A DNA stretch of 64,000 bases from Ensifer sp. Root278 (GTDB lineage: Bacteria > Pseudomonadota > Alphaproteobacteria > Rhizobiales > Rhizobiaceae): NCBI RefSeq assembly GCF_001429285.1, contig NZ_LMJJ01000003.1, positions 263,256 to 327,255 of the forward strand. Reading direction: 5' to 3'. The notes beneath the pieces were generated by a model. That model saw only the letters and a program-made list of their open reading frames with translations, did not search any database and was not told where the DNA came from. Below, piece after piece: positions 1 to 8,501 of this stretch. Position numbers and translations under genes: made by a program. Positions within the stretch are counted from its first letter, which is position 1. Each line of letters begins with the position of its first letter.

Positions 1-1
1 C

Positions 2-169
2 AAGCGCAATGCCGAGGCCGGCATGGTCATGGTCAACCTGCCGACGGCCGGCGTCGATTTCCACGTGCCCTTCGGCGGCCGCAAGGGCTCGTCCCATGGT
101 TCGCGCGAGCAGGGCCGCTACGCCGCCGAGTTCTACACCACCGTCAAGACGGCCTACACGTCGGCGTAG
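2..169 (+). CDS. Aldehyde dehydrogenase, C-terminal end (partial)
   Basis: The window opens inside this gene, so only the last 55 residues are present, ending in TAG. The sequence AGMVMVN, then VPFGGRKGSSHG and a closing EFYTTVKTAY is the usual C-terminus of NAD(P)-dependent aldehyde dehydrogenases, where the PFGG-K-S loop lies just before the oligomerisation strand. The AGVDFHVPFGGRK-SS-G form is typical of the alpha-ketoglutaric semialdehyde / 2,5-dioxovalerate dehydrogenase branch used in sugar-acid breakdown; that sub-assignment is inferred from the tail alone. The gene is followed by an inverted repeat that could end its transcript. Confidence 0.8.
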   Translation, partial: KRNAEAGMVMVNLPTAGVDFHVPFGGRKGSSHGSREQGRYAAEFYTTVKTAYTSA

Positions 170-182
170 ATGTGAGCATTCA

Positions 183-223
183 CCCCGCCGTTCGACTGGC
201 GATTAACGTGTTGAACGGCGGGG
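183..223. terminator. Inverted repeat after aldehyde dehydrogenase
   Basis: Perfect 11-bp inverted repeat (CCCCGCCGTTC / GAACGGCGGGG) with a 19-nt spacer, starting 14 bp after the aldehyde dehydrogenase stop. There is no T-run behind it, so it is either a weak or factor-assisted terminator or a 3'-end stabiliser. Confidence 0.45.
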
Positions 224-295
224 CAATTCCAATGATCCGACTGACGCAGCAACCGCTAACACGCGGCTCATCAACTCTGGGGATTAAATCCGCTC

Positions 296-418
296 TCAGA
301 GGACGGCATAGAGGGAGCGCGACGACACCACATACTGGATCGCCGCAAGCAGGAGCGCGACCGCAACGATCACGCCGATACGCAAAATCCTATCAAGGAA
401 GGTTTCCTGGCCCTGCAT
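296..418 (-). CDS. Small hypothetical membrane protein (40 aa)
   Basis: A 40-residue reading frame whose ATG at 418 has a GAGGT ribosome site about 7 bases upstream. The peptide has a short polar start (MQGQETFLDRI), then one hydrophobic stretch of about 20 residues (IGVIVAVALLLAAIQYVV), so it would be a single-pass membrane peptide. The frame stays open further upstream (to 493), but that part is not membrane-like and the good ribosome site favours the short form. No family is recognised. It stands alone between the aldehyde dehydrogenase and the DapA-family gene. Confidence 0.4.
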   Translation of the reverse strand: MQGQETFLDRILRIGVIVAVALLLAAIQYVVSSRSLYAVL

Positions 419-589
419 CGTCAAACCTCGTTCTTCGCCAGGTGTATTCGACAATCGCCAAAGCCAAAGTATCATCCTCGCGAGCCTCAGCACAGATCGC
501 GATGAAGAGGCGCAGATACGACGGATGACTTTGTAGGCCCGTCCGCGGCTCTTGATCAGCTACGAACGGGCTCAGAGAGATCGAACTGA

Positions 590-1516
590 CTAGAGGGCAG
601 CGCGCTTGTCATGCCTTGCGACGCGAGCAAGCAGGTAGTCGACTTCTGTTCGCGCTGTCGGGGTCAGCATCTGGGCCGGCTTGCGTTGGGCGTCGGAGGC
701 GATGACGCCACGGCGTTTCAGAACATGCTTGCGAACGGCAAGGCCGATGCCAAGCTGTTGCTCGTAACGGATCAAAGGCAGGTGCGCATCGAAGAGATCG
801 TGCGCTTCATCCCTTTTTCCGGCCGCAAACAATCCCATGAATTCGGTGAGCATGTCCGGGAAGCCATAGCCGGTCATCGCTCCGTCCGCGCCTCGTTCCG
901 GCTCGAAGTCTAGGAACATGCCGCCATTGCCGCAGAGCACCGAAAAGTCGCGAAGTTCTTTCGCCTTCTGCATGGCGCGCAGCTTCGATATCTTTTCAAG
1001 GCCGGGCCAGTCCTCGTGCTTCAGCATCAGGCAGGACGTGTGGTTGGACATGATCTTCGCGATGACGCCTGATGTCATGACGACCGTGAGGGTCAGCGGA
1101 TAGTCCTGGAGAACCCACGGTACATCCTCGCCGACAGCTTCCACCGCGCCGGCGAAGTAGTTGACGATCTGGTCATCGGTGCGCAGGGCGGGAGGCGGAG
1201 CGATCATCACGCCAGCGGCACCCATTTCCATCGAGTCACGCGCCAACGAGCGCATGCTGGCAAAACCTGGAGCGGAGACGCCGACGATCACCGGAATTTT
1301 GGACCGGGAGACCACGCGCTTGACGATGGCACGGCTTGCCTCCGGTTCGAGCTTCGGGGCCTCGCCCATGATGCCGAGGATCGTGACGCCGGTGCAGCCG
1401 CTCTCCTCATAAAAGTCCGTCAGCTTGTCGATCGAATTGAAATCAATCGAGCCGTCCTCGAAGAACGGGGTGGTTGCGATGGCGTAGACGCCCTTGGATT
1501 GCGTGCTGAACGTCAT
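590..1516 (-). CDS. DapA/NAL-family aldolase (dihydrodipicolinate synthase-like)
   Basis: A 308-residue TIM-barrel lyase of the class I, Schiff-base-forming DapA/N-acetylneuraminate lyase family. Visible landmarks are the early G-(I)MGEA pyruvate-binding turn (position of GTTGE in DapA), the QDYPL motif with the catalytic tyrosine, and LMLKHED with the Schiff-base lysine. Its ATG overlaps the stop of the RraA-family gene by 4 bases (ATGA), so the two are translationally coupled. With the RraA and SDR neighbours, a catabolic role on a hydroxy- or keto-acid is more likely than lysine synthesis. The substrate cannot be read from sequence. Confidence 0.85.
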   Translation of the reverse strand: MTFSTQSKGVYAIATTPFFEDGSIDFNSIDKLTDFYEESGCTGVTILGIMGEAPKLEPEASRAIVKRVVSRSKIPVIVGVSAPGFASMRSLARDSMEMGAAGVMIAPPPALRTDDQIVNYFAGAVEAVGEDVPWVLQDYPLTLTVVMTSGVIAKIMSNHTSCLMLKHEDWPGLEKISKLRAMQKAKELRDFSVLCGNGGMFLDFEPERGADGAMTGYGFPDMLTEFMGLFAAGKRDEAHDLFDAHLPLIRYEQQLGIGLAVRKHVLKRRGVIASDAQRKPAQMLTPTARTEVDYLLARVARHDKRAAL

Positions 1517-2220
1517 TTCTGGCTGTCCTTCCAGGCCTCATACCGGGCCTTCGTTTCTGCATTCATTGGGTAAAGACCGGGAAGCGGCACGCCCCGATCG
1601 ACTTCACTCATGATCCAGGCCTCCATGCGCTCCTGTTCAGGCGCTTCGGCGAGCACCTCGTCGAGAAGCGCTGCCGGGATGAGGACTGCACCGTCGTCAT
1701 CGACCACGACAATGTCGTCCGGAAGCACGGCAACGCCGCCGCAATTGATCGGCTCCTGCCATCCGACAAAGGTCAGCCCTGCGACCGACGGCGGTGCTGC
1801 GATGCCATTGCACCACACCTTCATGCCGCTCGCCAACACTCCCTCGGCGTCGCGCATCACGCCGTCGGTGACGAGGCCGACAACGTTGCGTTTCGCCATC
1901 CGGGCACACAGGATGTCGCCGAAGATGCCGGCATCGCCGATGCCCATCGCGTCGACGACCGCGACACAGCCCTCGGGCATCGCCTCGATCGCCGCCCGGG
2001 TGGAGATCGGCGATGCCCAGCTCGCAGGCGTGGCGAGGTCCTCCCGGGCAGGGATGAAGCGCAGGGTAAATGCCTTGCCGACAACCCGCCCCTGGCCAGG
2101 CTTCAGCGGCTTGGTGCCACGCATCCAGACATTGCGAAGCCCTCTTTTGAGCAGAACCGTCGTTAGCGTCGCAGTGGATACGCCCTTCAGGGTTTCAACG
2201 ACGTGAGGCTCAAGTGTCAT
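1513..2220 (-). CDS. RraA / HMG-CHA aldolase family protein
   Basis: A 235-residue protein of the RraA/demethylmenaquinone methyltransferase-like fold. This family includes RNase E regulators but mostly, in catabolic operons, class II aldolases or decarboxylases acting on 4-hydroxy-4-methyl-2-oxoglutarate or 4-carboxy-4-hydroxy-2-oxoadipate. The core G-IFGDILC-MA and GLVTDGVMRD segments, with the D-G-x(n)-R-D metal/substrate region, are present, and PDDIVVVDDDGAVLIP is the standard closing strand pair. It sits between the SDR gene (17 bp upstream) and the DapA-like gene (4-bp overlap). Aldolase or decarboxylase activity within this operon is an inference. Confidence 0.85.
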   Translation of the reverse strand: MTLEPHVVETLKGVSTATLTTVLLKRGLRNVWMRGTKPLKPGQGRVVGKAFTLRFIPAREDLATPASWASPISTRAAIEAMPEGCVAVVDAMGIGDAGIFGDILCARMAKRNVVGLVTDGVMRDAEGVLASGMKVWCNGIAAPPSVAGLTFVGWQEPINCGGVAVLPDDIVVVDDDGAVLIPAALLDEVLAEAPEQERMEAWIMSEVDRGVPLPGLYPMNAETKARYEAWKDSQK

Positions 2221-2237
2221 GATCGATCTCGCCCAAA

Positions 2238-3023
2238 TCAGATGCTGTTGATCAGACCGCCATCGACGCGGATGACGGAGCCGGTGATGTAGGATGCGCG
2301 GGGGCTGGCAAGGAAGGTGACGGTGTCGCCGTATTCCTTCGGGTCGCCGTAGCGCCCGACTGGAATGGACCCGGTACTTTCGGCGGTGACGTCGGCGACC
2401 GGCCGGTTTTCACGCTTCGCCTTCTGCTCGTCCAGGAACACGATCCGCCCGGTGGCGATCCGTCCCGGCAACACGATGTTTGCGGTGATGCCATCGCGCC
2501 CGACCTCGCGCGCCAAGGTTTTTGACCAGCCCACAAGCGCCAGGCGCAGGCTGTTCGAAATCCCGAGATTTGCAATCGGTGCGACGACGCCTGAAGACGT
2601 GGAGGTGATGATGCGTCCCCATTTGCGCTCGCGCATCGTCGGCAGAACGGCATCGGTGACCGCGATCACCGAGCGAACCATGAGGTCGAAGTACTTCGAC
2701 CAATCGTCGGGCGACTGGCCTGCGGCCGGCGTCGGCGGCGGGCCGCCGGTGTTGTTGACCAGGATGTCGACCGGGCCAAACGCATTGTTTATGGCGTCGA
2801 GCTTCCGACCAACCAGGGACAGGTCGCCAATATCCCAGGTGAGCGGAATGGCCTTGCCACCCTCGGCCTTGATTGCATCCGCGGTCGCCTTGGCGCTTTC
2901 CTCGTGGATGTCGGCGACGACGACGGAAACATCTTCGGCCGCAAGCGACCTTGCGATTGCGCCGCCAAGTCCACCGCCGGCGCCGAAGACAAGCGCCGTC
3001 TTGCCGTTCAAATGTAGATCCAC
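2238..3023 (-). CDS. Short-chain dehydrogenase/reductase, first gene of SDR-RraA-DapA operon
   Basis: A 261-residue classical SDR. It shows the cofactor motif GAGGGLGG near residue 13, an NNTGG variant of NNAG, the serine of STSSGV, and RVDGGLINSI at the C-terminus. The usual YxxxK is altered: the position after the serine reads ISNSLRLALVGWSK, so the tyrosine is replaced by asparagine or serine while the lysine is kept. I chose the GTG at 3023 because AAAGGAGGA lies 5-13 bases upstream and the SDR fold begins right after it; the longer open frame runs into the divergent LysR promoter. It probably oxidises a hydroxy-acid or sugar acid feeding the two aldolase-like enzymes. Confidence 0.85.
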   Translation of the reverse strand: MDLHLNGKTALVFGAGGGLGGAIARSLAAEDVSVVVADIHEESAKATADAIKAEGGKAIPLTWDIGDLSLVGRKLDAINNAFGPVDILVNNTGGPPPTPAAGQSPDDWSKYFDLMVRSVIAVTDAVLPTMRERKWGRIITSTSSGVVAPIANLGISNSLRLALVGWSKTLAREVGRDGITANIVLPGRIATGRIVFLDEQKAKRENRPVADVTAESTGSIPVGRYGDPKEYGDTVTFLASPRASYITGSVIRVDGGLINSI

Positions 3024-3115
3024 CTCTTCCTCCTTTGTTTCCGGGCCACTATGGCAACGCGCAAACAAGAGAAAAACCTTCCTTTTTATTCCTTCAGACG
3101 ATAGTAAAAGTATCG

Positions 3116-3973
3116 ATGGAAACCCGCTTTCTCGAAACCTTCCTGGCCGTCGTTCAACACGGCTCTCTGGCTGAGGCGTCGCGCCGCCTGGGTGTGACGC
3201 CGGCCGCGGTCGCGCAACGTATCCAGGCGTTGGAAGACGAGATCGGGCTGCCCCTTCTGGCGCGATCAGGCCGGCGGGTGAAGCCAACCGAAGCGGGCGT
3301 CGCGATCCTTGAAAAGAGCCGACGCGTTCTATCGGAAGTCAGACAGTTGAAAGGACTGGCACACGACGACCAGGCATTCGGAGAACTGCGGCTTGGTGCC
3401 ATCTCGACGGCACTGACGGGCCTGCTTCCGAATGCGCTACGAAAAGTGTTCGACACGACGCCGGGCGTCGACATCTTCCTGCTGCCGGGAACGTCGGCAG
3501 AGCTCTATAACAGCGTGCTGGAGGAAAAGATCGACGCGGCGATCCTCGTCAAACCGCCCTTCCCGATACCCAAGACCTTACATTGGGAACTGATCCGGTC
3601 GGAGCCGTTCGTCCTTCTGGCGCCGCCCGACCTCGCGAACTTCACCGCCGACCGCTTGCTTCGCGAGCAACCATTCATCCGATACGACAGAAGCAATTGG
3701 GGCGGCCGCTTGGCAGATGCCTATCTTCAATCCCAGCGGATTCTTCCTCGCGAGTGGCTGGAACTCGACTCGCTCGAAGCCATATCGGTCATGGTTGAAG
3801 CTGGACTAGGCGTATCGCTCATGCCCGACTGGCGTTCGTCCCTCTTCGACAACCTGCGCGTTGCCCGGCTTCCGCTGCGCAACGCACCGTGCCGCGAGAT
3901 CGGCTTGCTCAGACCTCGCAACGTGCCATCAGCCCGACTGATACAGGCCATTCTCGATGCCATTCGATTATAG
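3116..3973 (+). CDS. LysR-family transcriptional regulator
   Basis: A 285-residue LysR regulator: N-terminal winged helix-turn-helix (METRFLETFLAVVQHGSLAEASRRLGVTP region, residues 1-60) followed by a periplasmic-binding-like effector domain. The ATG at 3116 gives the standard LysR N-terminus; the open frame upstream is the antisense of the SDR gene. It is divergent from the SDR-RraA-DapA operon with 92 bp between the starts, the classical LysR arrangement, so it most likely controls that operon in response to its substrate. Confidence 0.88.
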   Translation: METRFLETFLAVVQHGSLAEASRRLGVTPAAVAQRIQALEDEIGLPLLARSGRRVKPTEAGVAILEKSRRVLSEVRQLKGLAHDDQAFGELRLGAISTALTGLLPNALRKVFDTTPGVDIFLLPGTSAELYNSVLEEKIDAAILVKPPFPIPKTLHWELIRSEPFVLLAPPDLANFTADRLLREQPFIRYDRSNWGGRLADAYLQSQRILPREWLELDSLEAISVMVEAGLGVSLMPDWRSSLFDNLRVARLPLRNAPCREIGLLRPRNVPSARLIQAILDAIRL

Positions 3974-4091
3974 AGCGGACCGAACTTCCGGCCGCAGGGG
4001 CCGTCCTCGTTCTGGTCTTTACGCGCACCACGATGGCTCGAAGCCGACCCGACGATGGGCTCGTAGACCAACAGTGGATATCTCCGAGAGA

Positions 4092-4421
4092 TCAGTGACT
4101 TTCCGGGCCCTGCATCCACTGCGGGATATCCCGTTTGGCATGAAGCACACGCCAAACGTCGATATAATCAGCCTGCTCGCGATAGAAGACGAGATATGGG
4201 TATCTCTTCAAATAGACGTTCCGCAAATCAGGTAATCCCAATTCGTACGAATATCTCAATGATCCAGATTCCGGATGGTTCGCGATCAAATCGTATGCCG
4301 TTTGAAGAGCGTCGATAAATCCGTGGGCAACTTCAGGTCCCGCCTCGCTTGCGTAATAGTCGACGGCCGCTTCGGCATCATTGCGAGCCAATTCACGTGG
4401 AATAATCCGTTTGTAACTCAC
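4092..4421 (-). CDS. parE: RelE/ParE-family toxin
   Basis: A 109-residue ParE/RelE-type toxin. Typical features are the N-terminal helical A--D---A-DYYASEAG segment, the central ANHPESGSLR turn and the LKRYPYLVFYRE strands that form the toxin core, ending with VLHAKRDI. ParE toxins usually poison DNA gyrase while RelE-like ones cleave mRNA; sequence alone does not separate them, but the ParD-type partner favours ParE. It overlaps the antitoxin by 4 bases (ATGA), the usual coupling for such pairs. Confidence 0.88.
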   Translation of the reverse strand: MSYKRIIPRELARNDAEAAVDYYASEAGPEVAHGFIDALQTAYDLIANHPESGSLRYSYELGLPDLRNVYLKRYPYLVFYREQADYIDVWRVLHAKRDIPQWMQGPESH

Positions 4422-4651
4422 TTGGCCTGCCGAACTCGTTCGCGCAACCTGGTGAAATAATCAGCGTCGGCCGGTTCAGTCTGATCAGAGGAAGCACCGT
4501 CAAGCAACAGCCTGCGCAATGTGAGCCGGTCCTGATCTCGACGAATCAACTCCCGGATATACTCACTGCTCGTCCCATAGCCCCGCCCGGCGACTTGCTC
4601 ATCGACGAAGCTCTTCAAATAGTCCGGCAGAGAAATGTTCATTGTGCTCAT
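4418..4651 (-). CDS. parD: ParD-type ribbon-helix-helix antitoxin
   Basis: A 77-residue antitoxin starting MSTMNISLPDYLKSFVDEQV: a short beta strand followed by two helices (ribbon-helix-helix), with the YGTSSEYIRELIRRD segment diagnostic of the ParD/CC2985 family. I use the ATG at 4651; the frame is open for another 32 residues, but these do not resemble the family. The C-terminal half is charged and probably disordered, as expected for the toxin-wrapping part. It is the first gene of the pair and would autoregulate the operon. Confidence 0.88.
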   Translation of the reverse strand: MSTMNISLPDYLKSFVDEQVAGRGYGTSSEYIRELIRRDQDRLTLRRLLLDGASSDQTEPADADYFTRLRERVRQAK

Positions 4652-4796
4652 GTGAAAAAGAATACCGTCCTTGGCAAAAAATGGCAAGGACGGTTGATTC
4701 CAACAACTTTCACGAGACGCGATAATGCCTAACGCGGTGGCGTTCACCTGATGCGGATTCTACTCGGCCGGCACGGGCCTTGTTTCGCACAGGCGG

Positions 4797-4898
4797 ATGG
4801 CGGTGCACCGCCGGGGCCGCCTGAACTATGCCGGCGTACCCGCAGAGCGCATGCGGTCCTATCTCGGCCGCTTCGCCGAGGCGCTTTCCTGGCCTTGA
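4797..4898 (+). pseudogene. Possible C-terminal relic of an unidentified protein
   Basis: A short open stretch that reads like a protein end (RGRLNYAGVPAERM followed by SYLGRFAEAL and a stop). It has no ribosome site or plausible start and resembles the helical C-terminus of small oxidoreductases only loosely. It overlaps the small minus-strand frame at 4859-5047. Treat it as a weak trace of a lost gene. Confidence 0.2.
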
Positions 4899-5047
4899 GG
4901 CTGCTGCCGTCGAGCCCCAAGGGACCAGCCGGCAAAGCGGACCAGGAGCCCGCGAAAATGCGCCTCTATGAAGCGCGCCCAATCGCGCGGCTCCTCGGGA
5001 TTGTCCAGATCCCGCCGGGCAACCACATAGCCGATCCCCCGCAACAT
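4859..5047 (-). CDS. Small hypothetical protein (62 aa), MLRGIGY type
   Basis: A 62-residue frame beginning MLRGIGYVVARRDLDNPEEP, starting 11 bp after the GMC oxidoreductase stop, with a modest GAGGCGG ribosome site. It has a central aromatic/basic helix (ARFIEAHFRGLLVRFAGW) and a basic tail. A second frame at 12379 opens with almost the same residues (MLRGIGYLVADR-D-D) directly after another gene end, which argues the N-terminal motif is conserved rather than chance. Function unknown. Confidence 0.4.
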   Translation of the reverse strand: MLRGIGYVVARRDLDNPEEPRDWARFIEAHFRGLLVRFAGWSLGARRQQPQGQESASAKRPR

Positions 5048-5057
5048 CGCGGCCGCC

Positions 5058-6743
5058 TCAGTGCCGAAAGGCACGCAGCGGTTTGCCGCTGCGCTGGGTG
5101 ACGCCGACGCCGGGAGCCGCGCCGACCTCCGCATTGGAGGCAGCAAGCAGCGGCTTGCCGCGCACCATGTCTGAGCCACGCTCGGCGAGCATGATCGTCG
5201 GCGCGTTGAGGTTGGCGTTCGGCTCTGCCGGGAAGACGGAGCTGTCGATGACCCGGAGGCCGCCGATGCCGCGCACCCGGAGTTCGCTGTCGACGACGGC
5301 CATCTCGTCCTCGCCCATGCGGCAGGAGCCGCAGGGGTGGTAGGTGCTTTCCATGGTCTCACGCACCCAGGCGTCGATCTCGTCGTTGCTGCGCACATCC
5401 TTGCCGGGCGCGATCTCCTCGCCGCGGAAGCGGTCGAAGGCGGGTTGGGCGATGATTTCGCGGGTGAGCCGCAGGCAGCGCCGAAAACCTTCGCGGTCCT
5501 CCTCGCGGTCGAGATAGTTGAAGAGGATATCCGGCTGCTCGTGCGCCTCCGGCGAGCGCAGCCGCACATAACCGCGGCTCTTCGGCTTGTTCGGCCCCGT
5601 CAGCACCATGAAACCGTGACCGTCGAGCGGCTTCTTGCCGTCATAGCGCATGGCGGCGGGCAGGAAGTGAAACTGGATATCCGGCCACTGGAGGGAGGCG
5701 TCGGAACGAATGAAGCCGCCGCTCTCGAAATGGTTGGAGACCGAAAGCCCCTTCTTGAAGAGCAGCCATTCCGCGCCGATCAGGGCTTTGCTCAAAAGCC
5801 CCATCTTGCCGTTGAGCGTGATCGGCTCCTTGCAGGCATACTGGATGTAGACCTCGGAGTGGTCCTGCAGATTCTCGCCGACGCCTGGCAGATCGTGCAG
5901 CACCTCGACGCCCGCCTTTTGCAGCACGGCAGCCGGGCCGATGCCGGAGCGTTGCAGGAGGTGCGGCGAGCCGATCGGGCCGGAGGAAATCAGCACTTCG
6001 CGGCTTGCCTTCGCCACGACGCGCTCCCCACCCAGCTCGTATTCAACGCCGACGGCACGTTTTCCCTCGAGCAGTACACGCCGCGTCATGGCGTGGGTGA
6101 CGACCGTGAGGTTCGGCCGGCTCATCGCCGGCTTGAGATAGGCATTGGCCGTCGACCAGCGCACGCCGTCCTTGACGGTCATGTGCATCGGCCCGAAGCC
6201 CTCCTGCATATGGCCGTTCGGGTCTTTCGTCGTGATATAGCCCGCCTCGCGGCCGGCATCGACGAAGGCCCGGTAGAGCGGGTTCCGCATCCTGTTGCCG
6301 GCATTGGTGGCGAGCGGGCCGGCGGCGCCGCGATAGGCGTCGCCCCCGTCCTGCCAGCTTTCGGCGCGCTGGAAATAGGGCAGGCAATTGGCATAGCGCC
6401 AGCCGCGCGCCCCAAGCTCCTCCCACTCGTCGAAGTCGCGGGCATGGCCGCGCATGTAGACAAGCCCGTTGATCGAGGAGGAACCGCCGATGACCTTTCC
6501 ACGCGGGCAGTGGACCCGGCGGCCGTCGAGGCCGGGCTCCGGCAGGGTCATGTATTTCCAGTTGTATTTCGTGCCGTTCATCGGGATGGACAGCGCCGTC
6601 GGCATCTGAATGAAGATCGACTTGTCGCTGCCGCCGTATTCGAGGACCAGGACTTTTACGGCCGGGTCTTCCGAAAGCCGGTTGGCGAGCACGCAGCCGG
6701 CCGATCCGGCGCCGATGATGATGTAGTCGTAGGTATCGCTCAT
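5058..6743 (-). CDS. GMC-family FAD-dependent alcohol/choline dehydrogenase
   Basis: A 561-residue glucose-methanol-choline oxidoreductase. The FAD-binding motif [19 protein letters not shown] is at the N-terminus, the GMC signature [20 protein letters not shown] near residue 80 and the second signature [18 protein letters not shown] mid-protein; the C-terminal active-site region [15 protein letters not shown] and [13 protein letters not shown] is intact. This is the BetA (choline dehydrogenase-like) branch, which oxidises primary alcohols to aldehydes at the membrane. I chose the ATG at 6743 (MSDTYDY). It is the last large gene of the ureohydrolase operon, 16 bp after the permease, so it may produce the aldehyde used by the operon's dehydrogenase. 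Confidence 0.9.
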   Translation of the reverse strand: MSDTYDYIIIGAGSAGCVLANRLSEDPAVKVLVLEYGGSDKSIFIQMPTALSIPMNGTKYNWKYMTLPEPGLDGRRVHCPRGKVIGGSSSINGLVYMRGHARDFDEWEELGARGWRYANCLPYFQRAESWQDGGDAYRGAAGPLATNAGNRMRNPLYRAFVDAGREAGYITTKDPNGHMQEGFGPMHMTVKDGVRWSTANAYLKPAMSRPNLTVVTHAMTRRVLLEGKRAVGVEYELGGERVVAKASREVLISSGPIGSPHLLQRSGIGPAAVLQKAGVEVLHDLPGVGENLQDHSEVYIQYACKEPITLNGKMGLLSKALIGAEWLLFKKGLSVSNHFESGGFIRSDASLQWPDIQFHFLPAAMRYDGKKPLDGHGFMVLTGPNKPKSRGYVRLRSPEAHEQPDILFNYLDREEDREGFRRCLRLTREIIAQPAFDRFRGEEIAPGKDVRSNDEIDAWVRETMESTYHPCGSCRMGEDEMAVVDSELRVRGIGGLRVIDSSVFPAEPNANLNAPTIMLAERGSDMVRGKPLLAASNAEVGAAPGVGVTQRSGKPLRAFRH

Positions 6744-6759
6744 GGCAGTCATCCCGATA

Positions 6760-8223
6760 TTACGGATAGAGGCCCCAGCCACGCCCGCGGGCGAAAAGCC
6801 GGGTCAAGGCATAGTGGACCGCGCCGGCTGCAAGGCAGGAAGGCACGGAGGCGGTGAGGTACTTGAAGGCCGGCAGGCTCGCGAGCGTCTGCGGATTGAA
6901 GACGAGCACGTAGACCCCGAAGCCGATGGCAAGCGCAAAGAGGCCGATGGGATTGAAGCCACCCCAGAAACGGTAGGGACCGTTTTCCTGCGGGCCGTGC
7001 AGGCTGCGCATGTCGAGCTTCTGGCCGCGCAGGAAGAAGTAATCGGCAATGCCGATGCCGGCGAGCGCGGAATTGAGCGCCGAGGTCCAGACGAGGAAGA
7101 TGAAGAAGCCGTCATACATCTGCGGATAGAAGACCACGAGGCCGAGCGGGATGACGCAGAACAGGAAGAGGATCGCCCCCCAGGAGGTGGCCCGCACCGA
7201 GGCCGTGCCCACCTGCCGGAGACCGACGATGGAGGTGTAAAGGATGTTGGCCATCGAGGTCATGTTGGCGAAGGCGACGAAGAGCAGCGCGATGATGCCG
7301 ATGACGGGCCCGGCGATCTTGGTCATCCAGATCGTCGGGTCGCTGTCACCGAGTGCGACGGCTGCGAGCAGGCCGACAATTTCGCCGAGTGCGGCGGCGC
7401 CGAAAATGCCGAGGATGTTCGGCCAGAAGGCGGTACGTTCGTTCTTGGTGAGGCGGGCGAGATTGCCGATATAGGGCCACCAGGAGAAGCCGGCGGCAAG
7501 GTTCACTTCGATAGCGATAATGAAGTTGAGCGTATTATCCTCAAACGGCGGGGAAAGCGCCGGCATCGCCAGCAGCTCGGAGAAGGAGCGGTGCTGGAGA
7601 ATGAGGTAGAGCATCACGATCATCAGGATCACCAGCGCGGGCGAGACGACCATGTTGAAGAACTTGATCGAGGTTGGCCCCTTGGCGACGATGAACCAGG
7701 TAACGAGGATGGCGCCGACGGCGGCGACGATCATCTTGATGCCGGTCGGGTTGGCGGCCTCGCCGGAGCTCAGCGCCGTCAACCCGTCGATCGAGCGGCC
7801 GAACATCATGGCCAGCACCGCAAGCCAGCCCATGGTGAGCACCACGACGGCCAGCACATAGACAACGCGGCTGCCGTTATAACCGAACTGGCTGCGCAGC
7901 GCGACGAACTGCTCGATGCCGTAGCGGCCGGAAAGCGGCGTGGTGGCGAGTGCCGTCAGCATGACACCGACGATATTGCCGATGATGATGGCGGCAATGC
8001 CCTCCTTTGGTCCGACGAAAAGACCGACGGAGCCGCCGATCAGGAAGGCCCAGGTGGCGATGGCAAGCGCCGAATTGGCGTAGGTGAATTCCCAGAAGCC
8101 CCAGAGCCGTTCCGAGGGCAGAAGCGGTGCATCGCCGCGTTCGGCAGCGGCACGGTTGGCAGAAGCTTCCTCCCGTTGGATTTCAGCGGCGGCAAGCCCG
8201 CCATTGGCGACGTGTTCGGTCAT
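6760..8223 (-). CDS. NCS1-family (purine-cytosine-type) permease
   Basis: A 487-residue polytopic protein with about 12 hydrophobic segments, belonging to the nucleobase:cation symporter-1 family. Markers are the N-terminal [20 protein letters not shown] helix (the substrate-binding TM1 region), [24 protein letters not shown] TM2-3 linker and the QFGYNGSR segment. NCS1 proteins carry cytosine, allantoin, hydantoins, thiamine and other small nitrogen compounds. Here it lies between a 55-residue membrane peptide (1-bp gap) and the GMC dehydrogenase, in an operon with a ureohydrolase, so a guanidino or amidino compound is a reasonable substrate guess. Confidence 0.88.
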   Translation of the reverse strand: MTEHVANGGLAAAEIQREEASANRAAAERGDAPLLPSERLWGFWEFTYANSALAIATWAFLIGGSVGLFVGPKEGIAAIIIGNIVGVMLTALATTPLSGRYGIEQFVALRSQFGYNGSRVVYVLAVVVLTMGWLAVLAMMFGRSIDGLTALSSGEAANPTGIKMIVAAVGAILVTWFIVAKGPTSIKFFNMVVSPALVILMIVMLYLILQHRSFSELLAMPALSPPFEDNTLNFIIAIEVNLAAGFSWWPYIGNLARLTKNERTAFWPNILGIFGAAALGEIVGLLAAVALGDSDPTIWMTKIAGPVIGIIALLFVAFANMTSMANILYTSIVGLRQVGTASVRATSWGAILFLFCVIPLGLVVFYPQMYDGFFIFLVWTSALNSALAGIGIADYFFLRGQKLDMRSLHGPQENGPYRFWGGFNPIGLFALAIGFGVYVLVFNPQTLASLPAFKYLTASVPSCLAAGAVHYALTRLFARGRGWGLYP

Positions 8224-8224
8224 C

Positions 8225-8392
8225 TCATGCCCCCCAGAACCAGGAGCCGAGGACCAGCACGAGCGTCAGCACGGTCATGCCGGCATAATCGAGGGCGGTC
8301 ATCGTGCCTTCGAAGCGGTGACCCGCCTCGATGTCTTCATAGATGCGGGCGCGGCGTCCCAGTTCGTTCTGCCAGGCGATATCGTTTTCCAT
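8225..8392 (-). CDS. 55-residue single-pass membrane peptide next to NCS1 permease
   Basis: A short frame with an ATG at 8392 preceded by AGGGGA about 8 bases upstream, a strong ribosome site. The peptide has a charged N-terminal half (MENDIAWQNELGRRARIYED) and a C-terminal hydrophobic helix (GMTVLTLVLVLGSWFWGA) predicted to span the membrane once. Its TGA is separated by one base from the permease ATG, so the two are surely co-translated. I recognise no named family; by position it could be an accessory subunit of the transporter, comparable to small partners of other secondary carriers. That role is inference. Confidence 0.7.
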   Translation of the reverse strand: MENDIAWQNELGRRARIYEDIEAGHRFEGTMTALDYAGMTVLTLVLVLGSWFWGA

Positions 8393-8441
8393 TTTTGGTT
8401 CCCCTATCGCGTCGCGCCTTCGGCGTCTTTCTGCGATGAAA

Positions 8442-8496
8442 GGCGGCTCCATCAGCCGCCGGTGGTGCGAAGCGGCCGCCCATGGGCGGCGGCCGC
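8442..8496 (-). other. Tandem GC-rich hairpins between operon genes
   Basis: Two stem-loops lie in the 109-bp gap between the aldehyde dehydrogenase stop and the membrane-peptide gene: GGCGGC/GCCGCC at 8442-8460 and GCGGCCGCC / GGCGGCGGCCGC at 8472-8496. Neither has a T-run in the transcribed sense. They may stabilise or process the operon mRNA and so set unequal levels of the upstream and downstream genes. Confidence 0.5.
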
Positions 8497-8501
8497 AAGG
8501 T

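Noticed and set aside
4710-4982. 90-codon minus-strand frame between ParD and the GMC gene
   Set aside because: Gly/Ala/Arg-rich translation without start signals; overlaps better-supported frames.
5337-6857. 506-codon plus-strand open frame
   Set aside because: It is the antisense of the GMC dehydrogenase gene, produced by high third-position GC; no ribosome site or family match.
6742-8439. 565-codon plus-strand open frame rich in Asp/Glu/Gly/His
   Set aside because: Antisense shadow of the NCS1 permease; its odd composition mirrors hydrophobic codons on the other strand.
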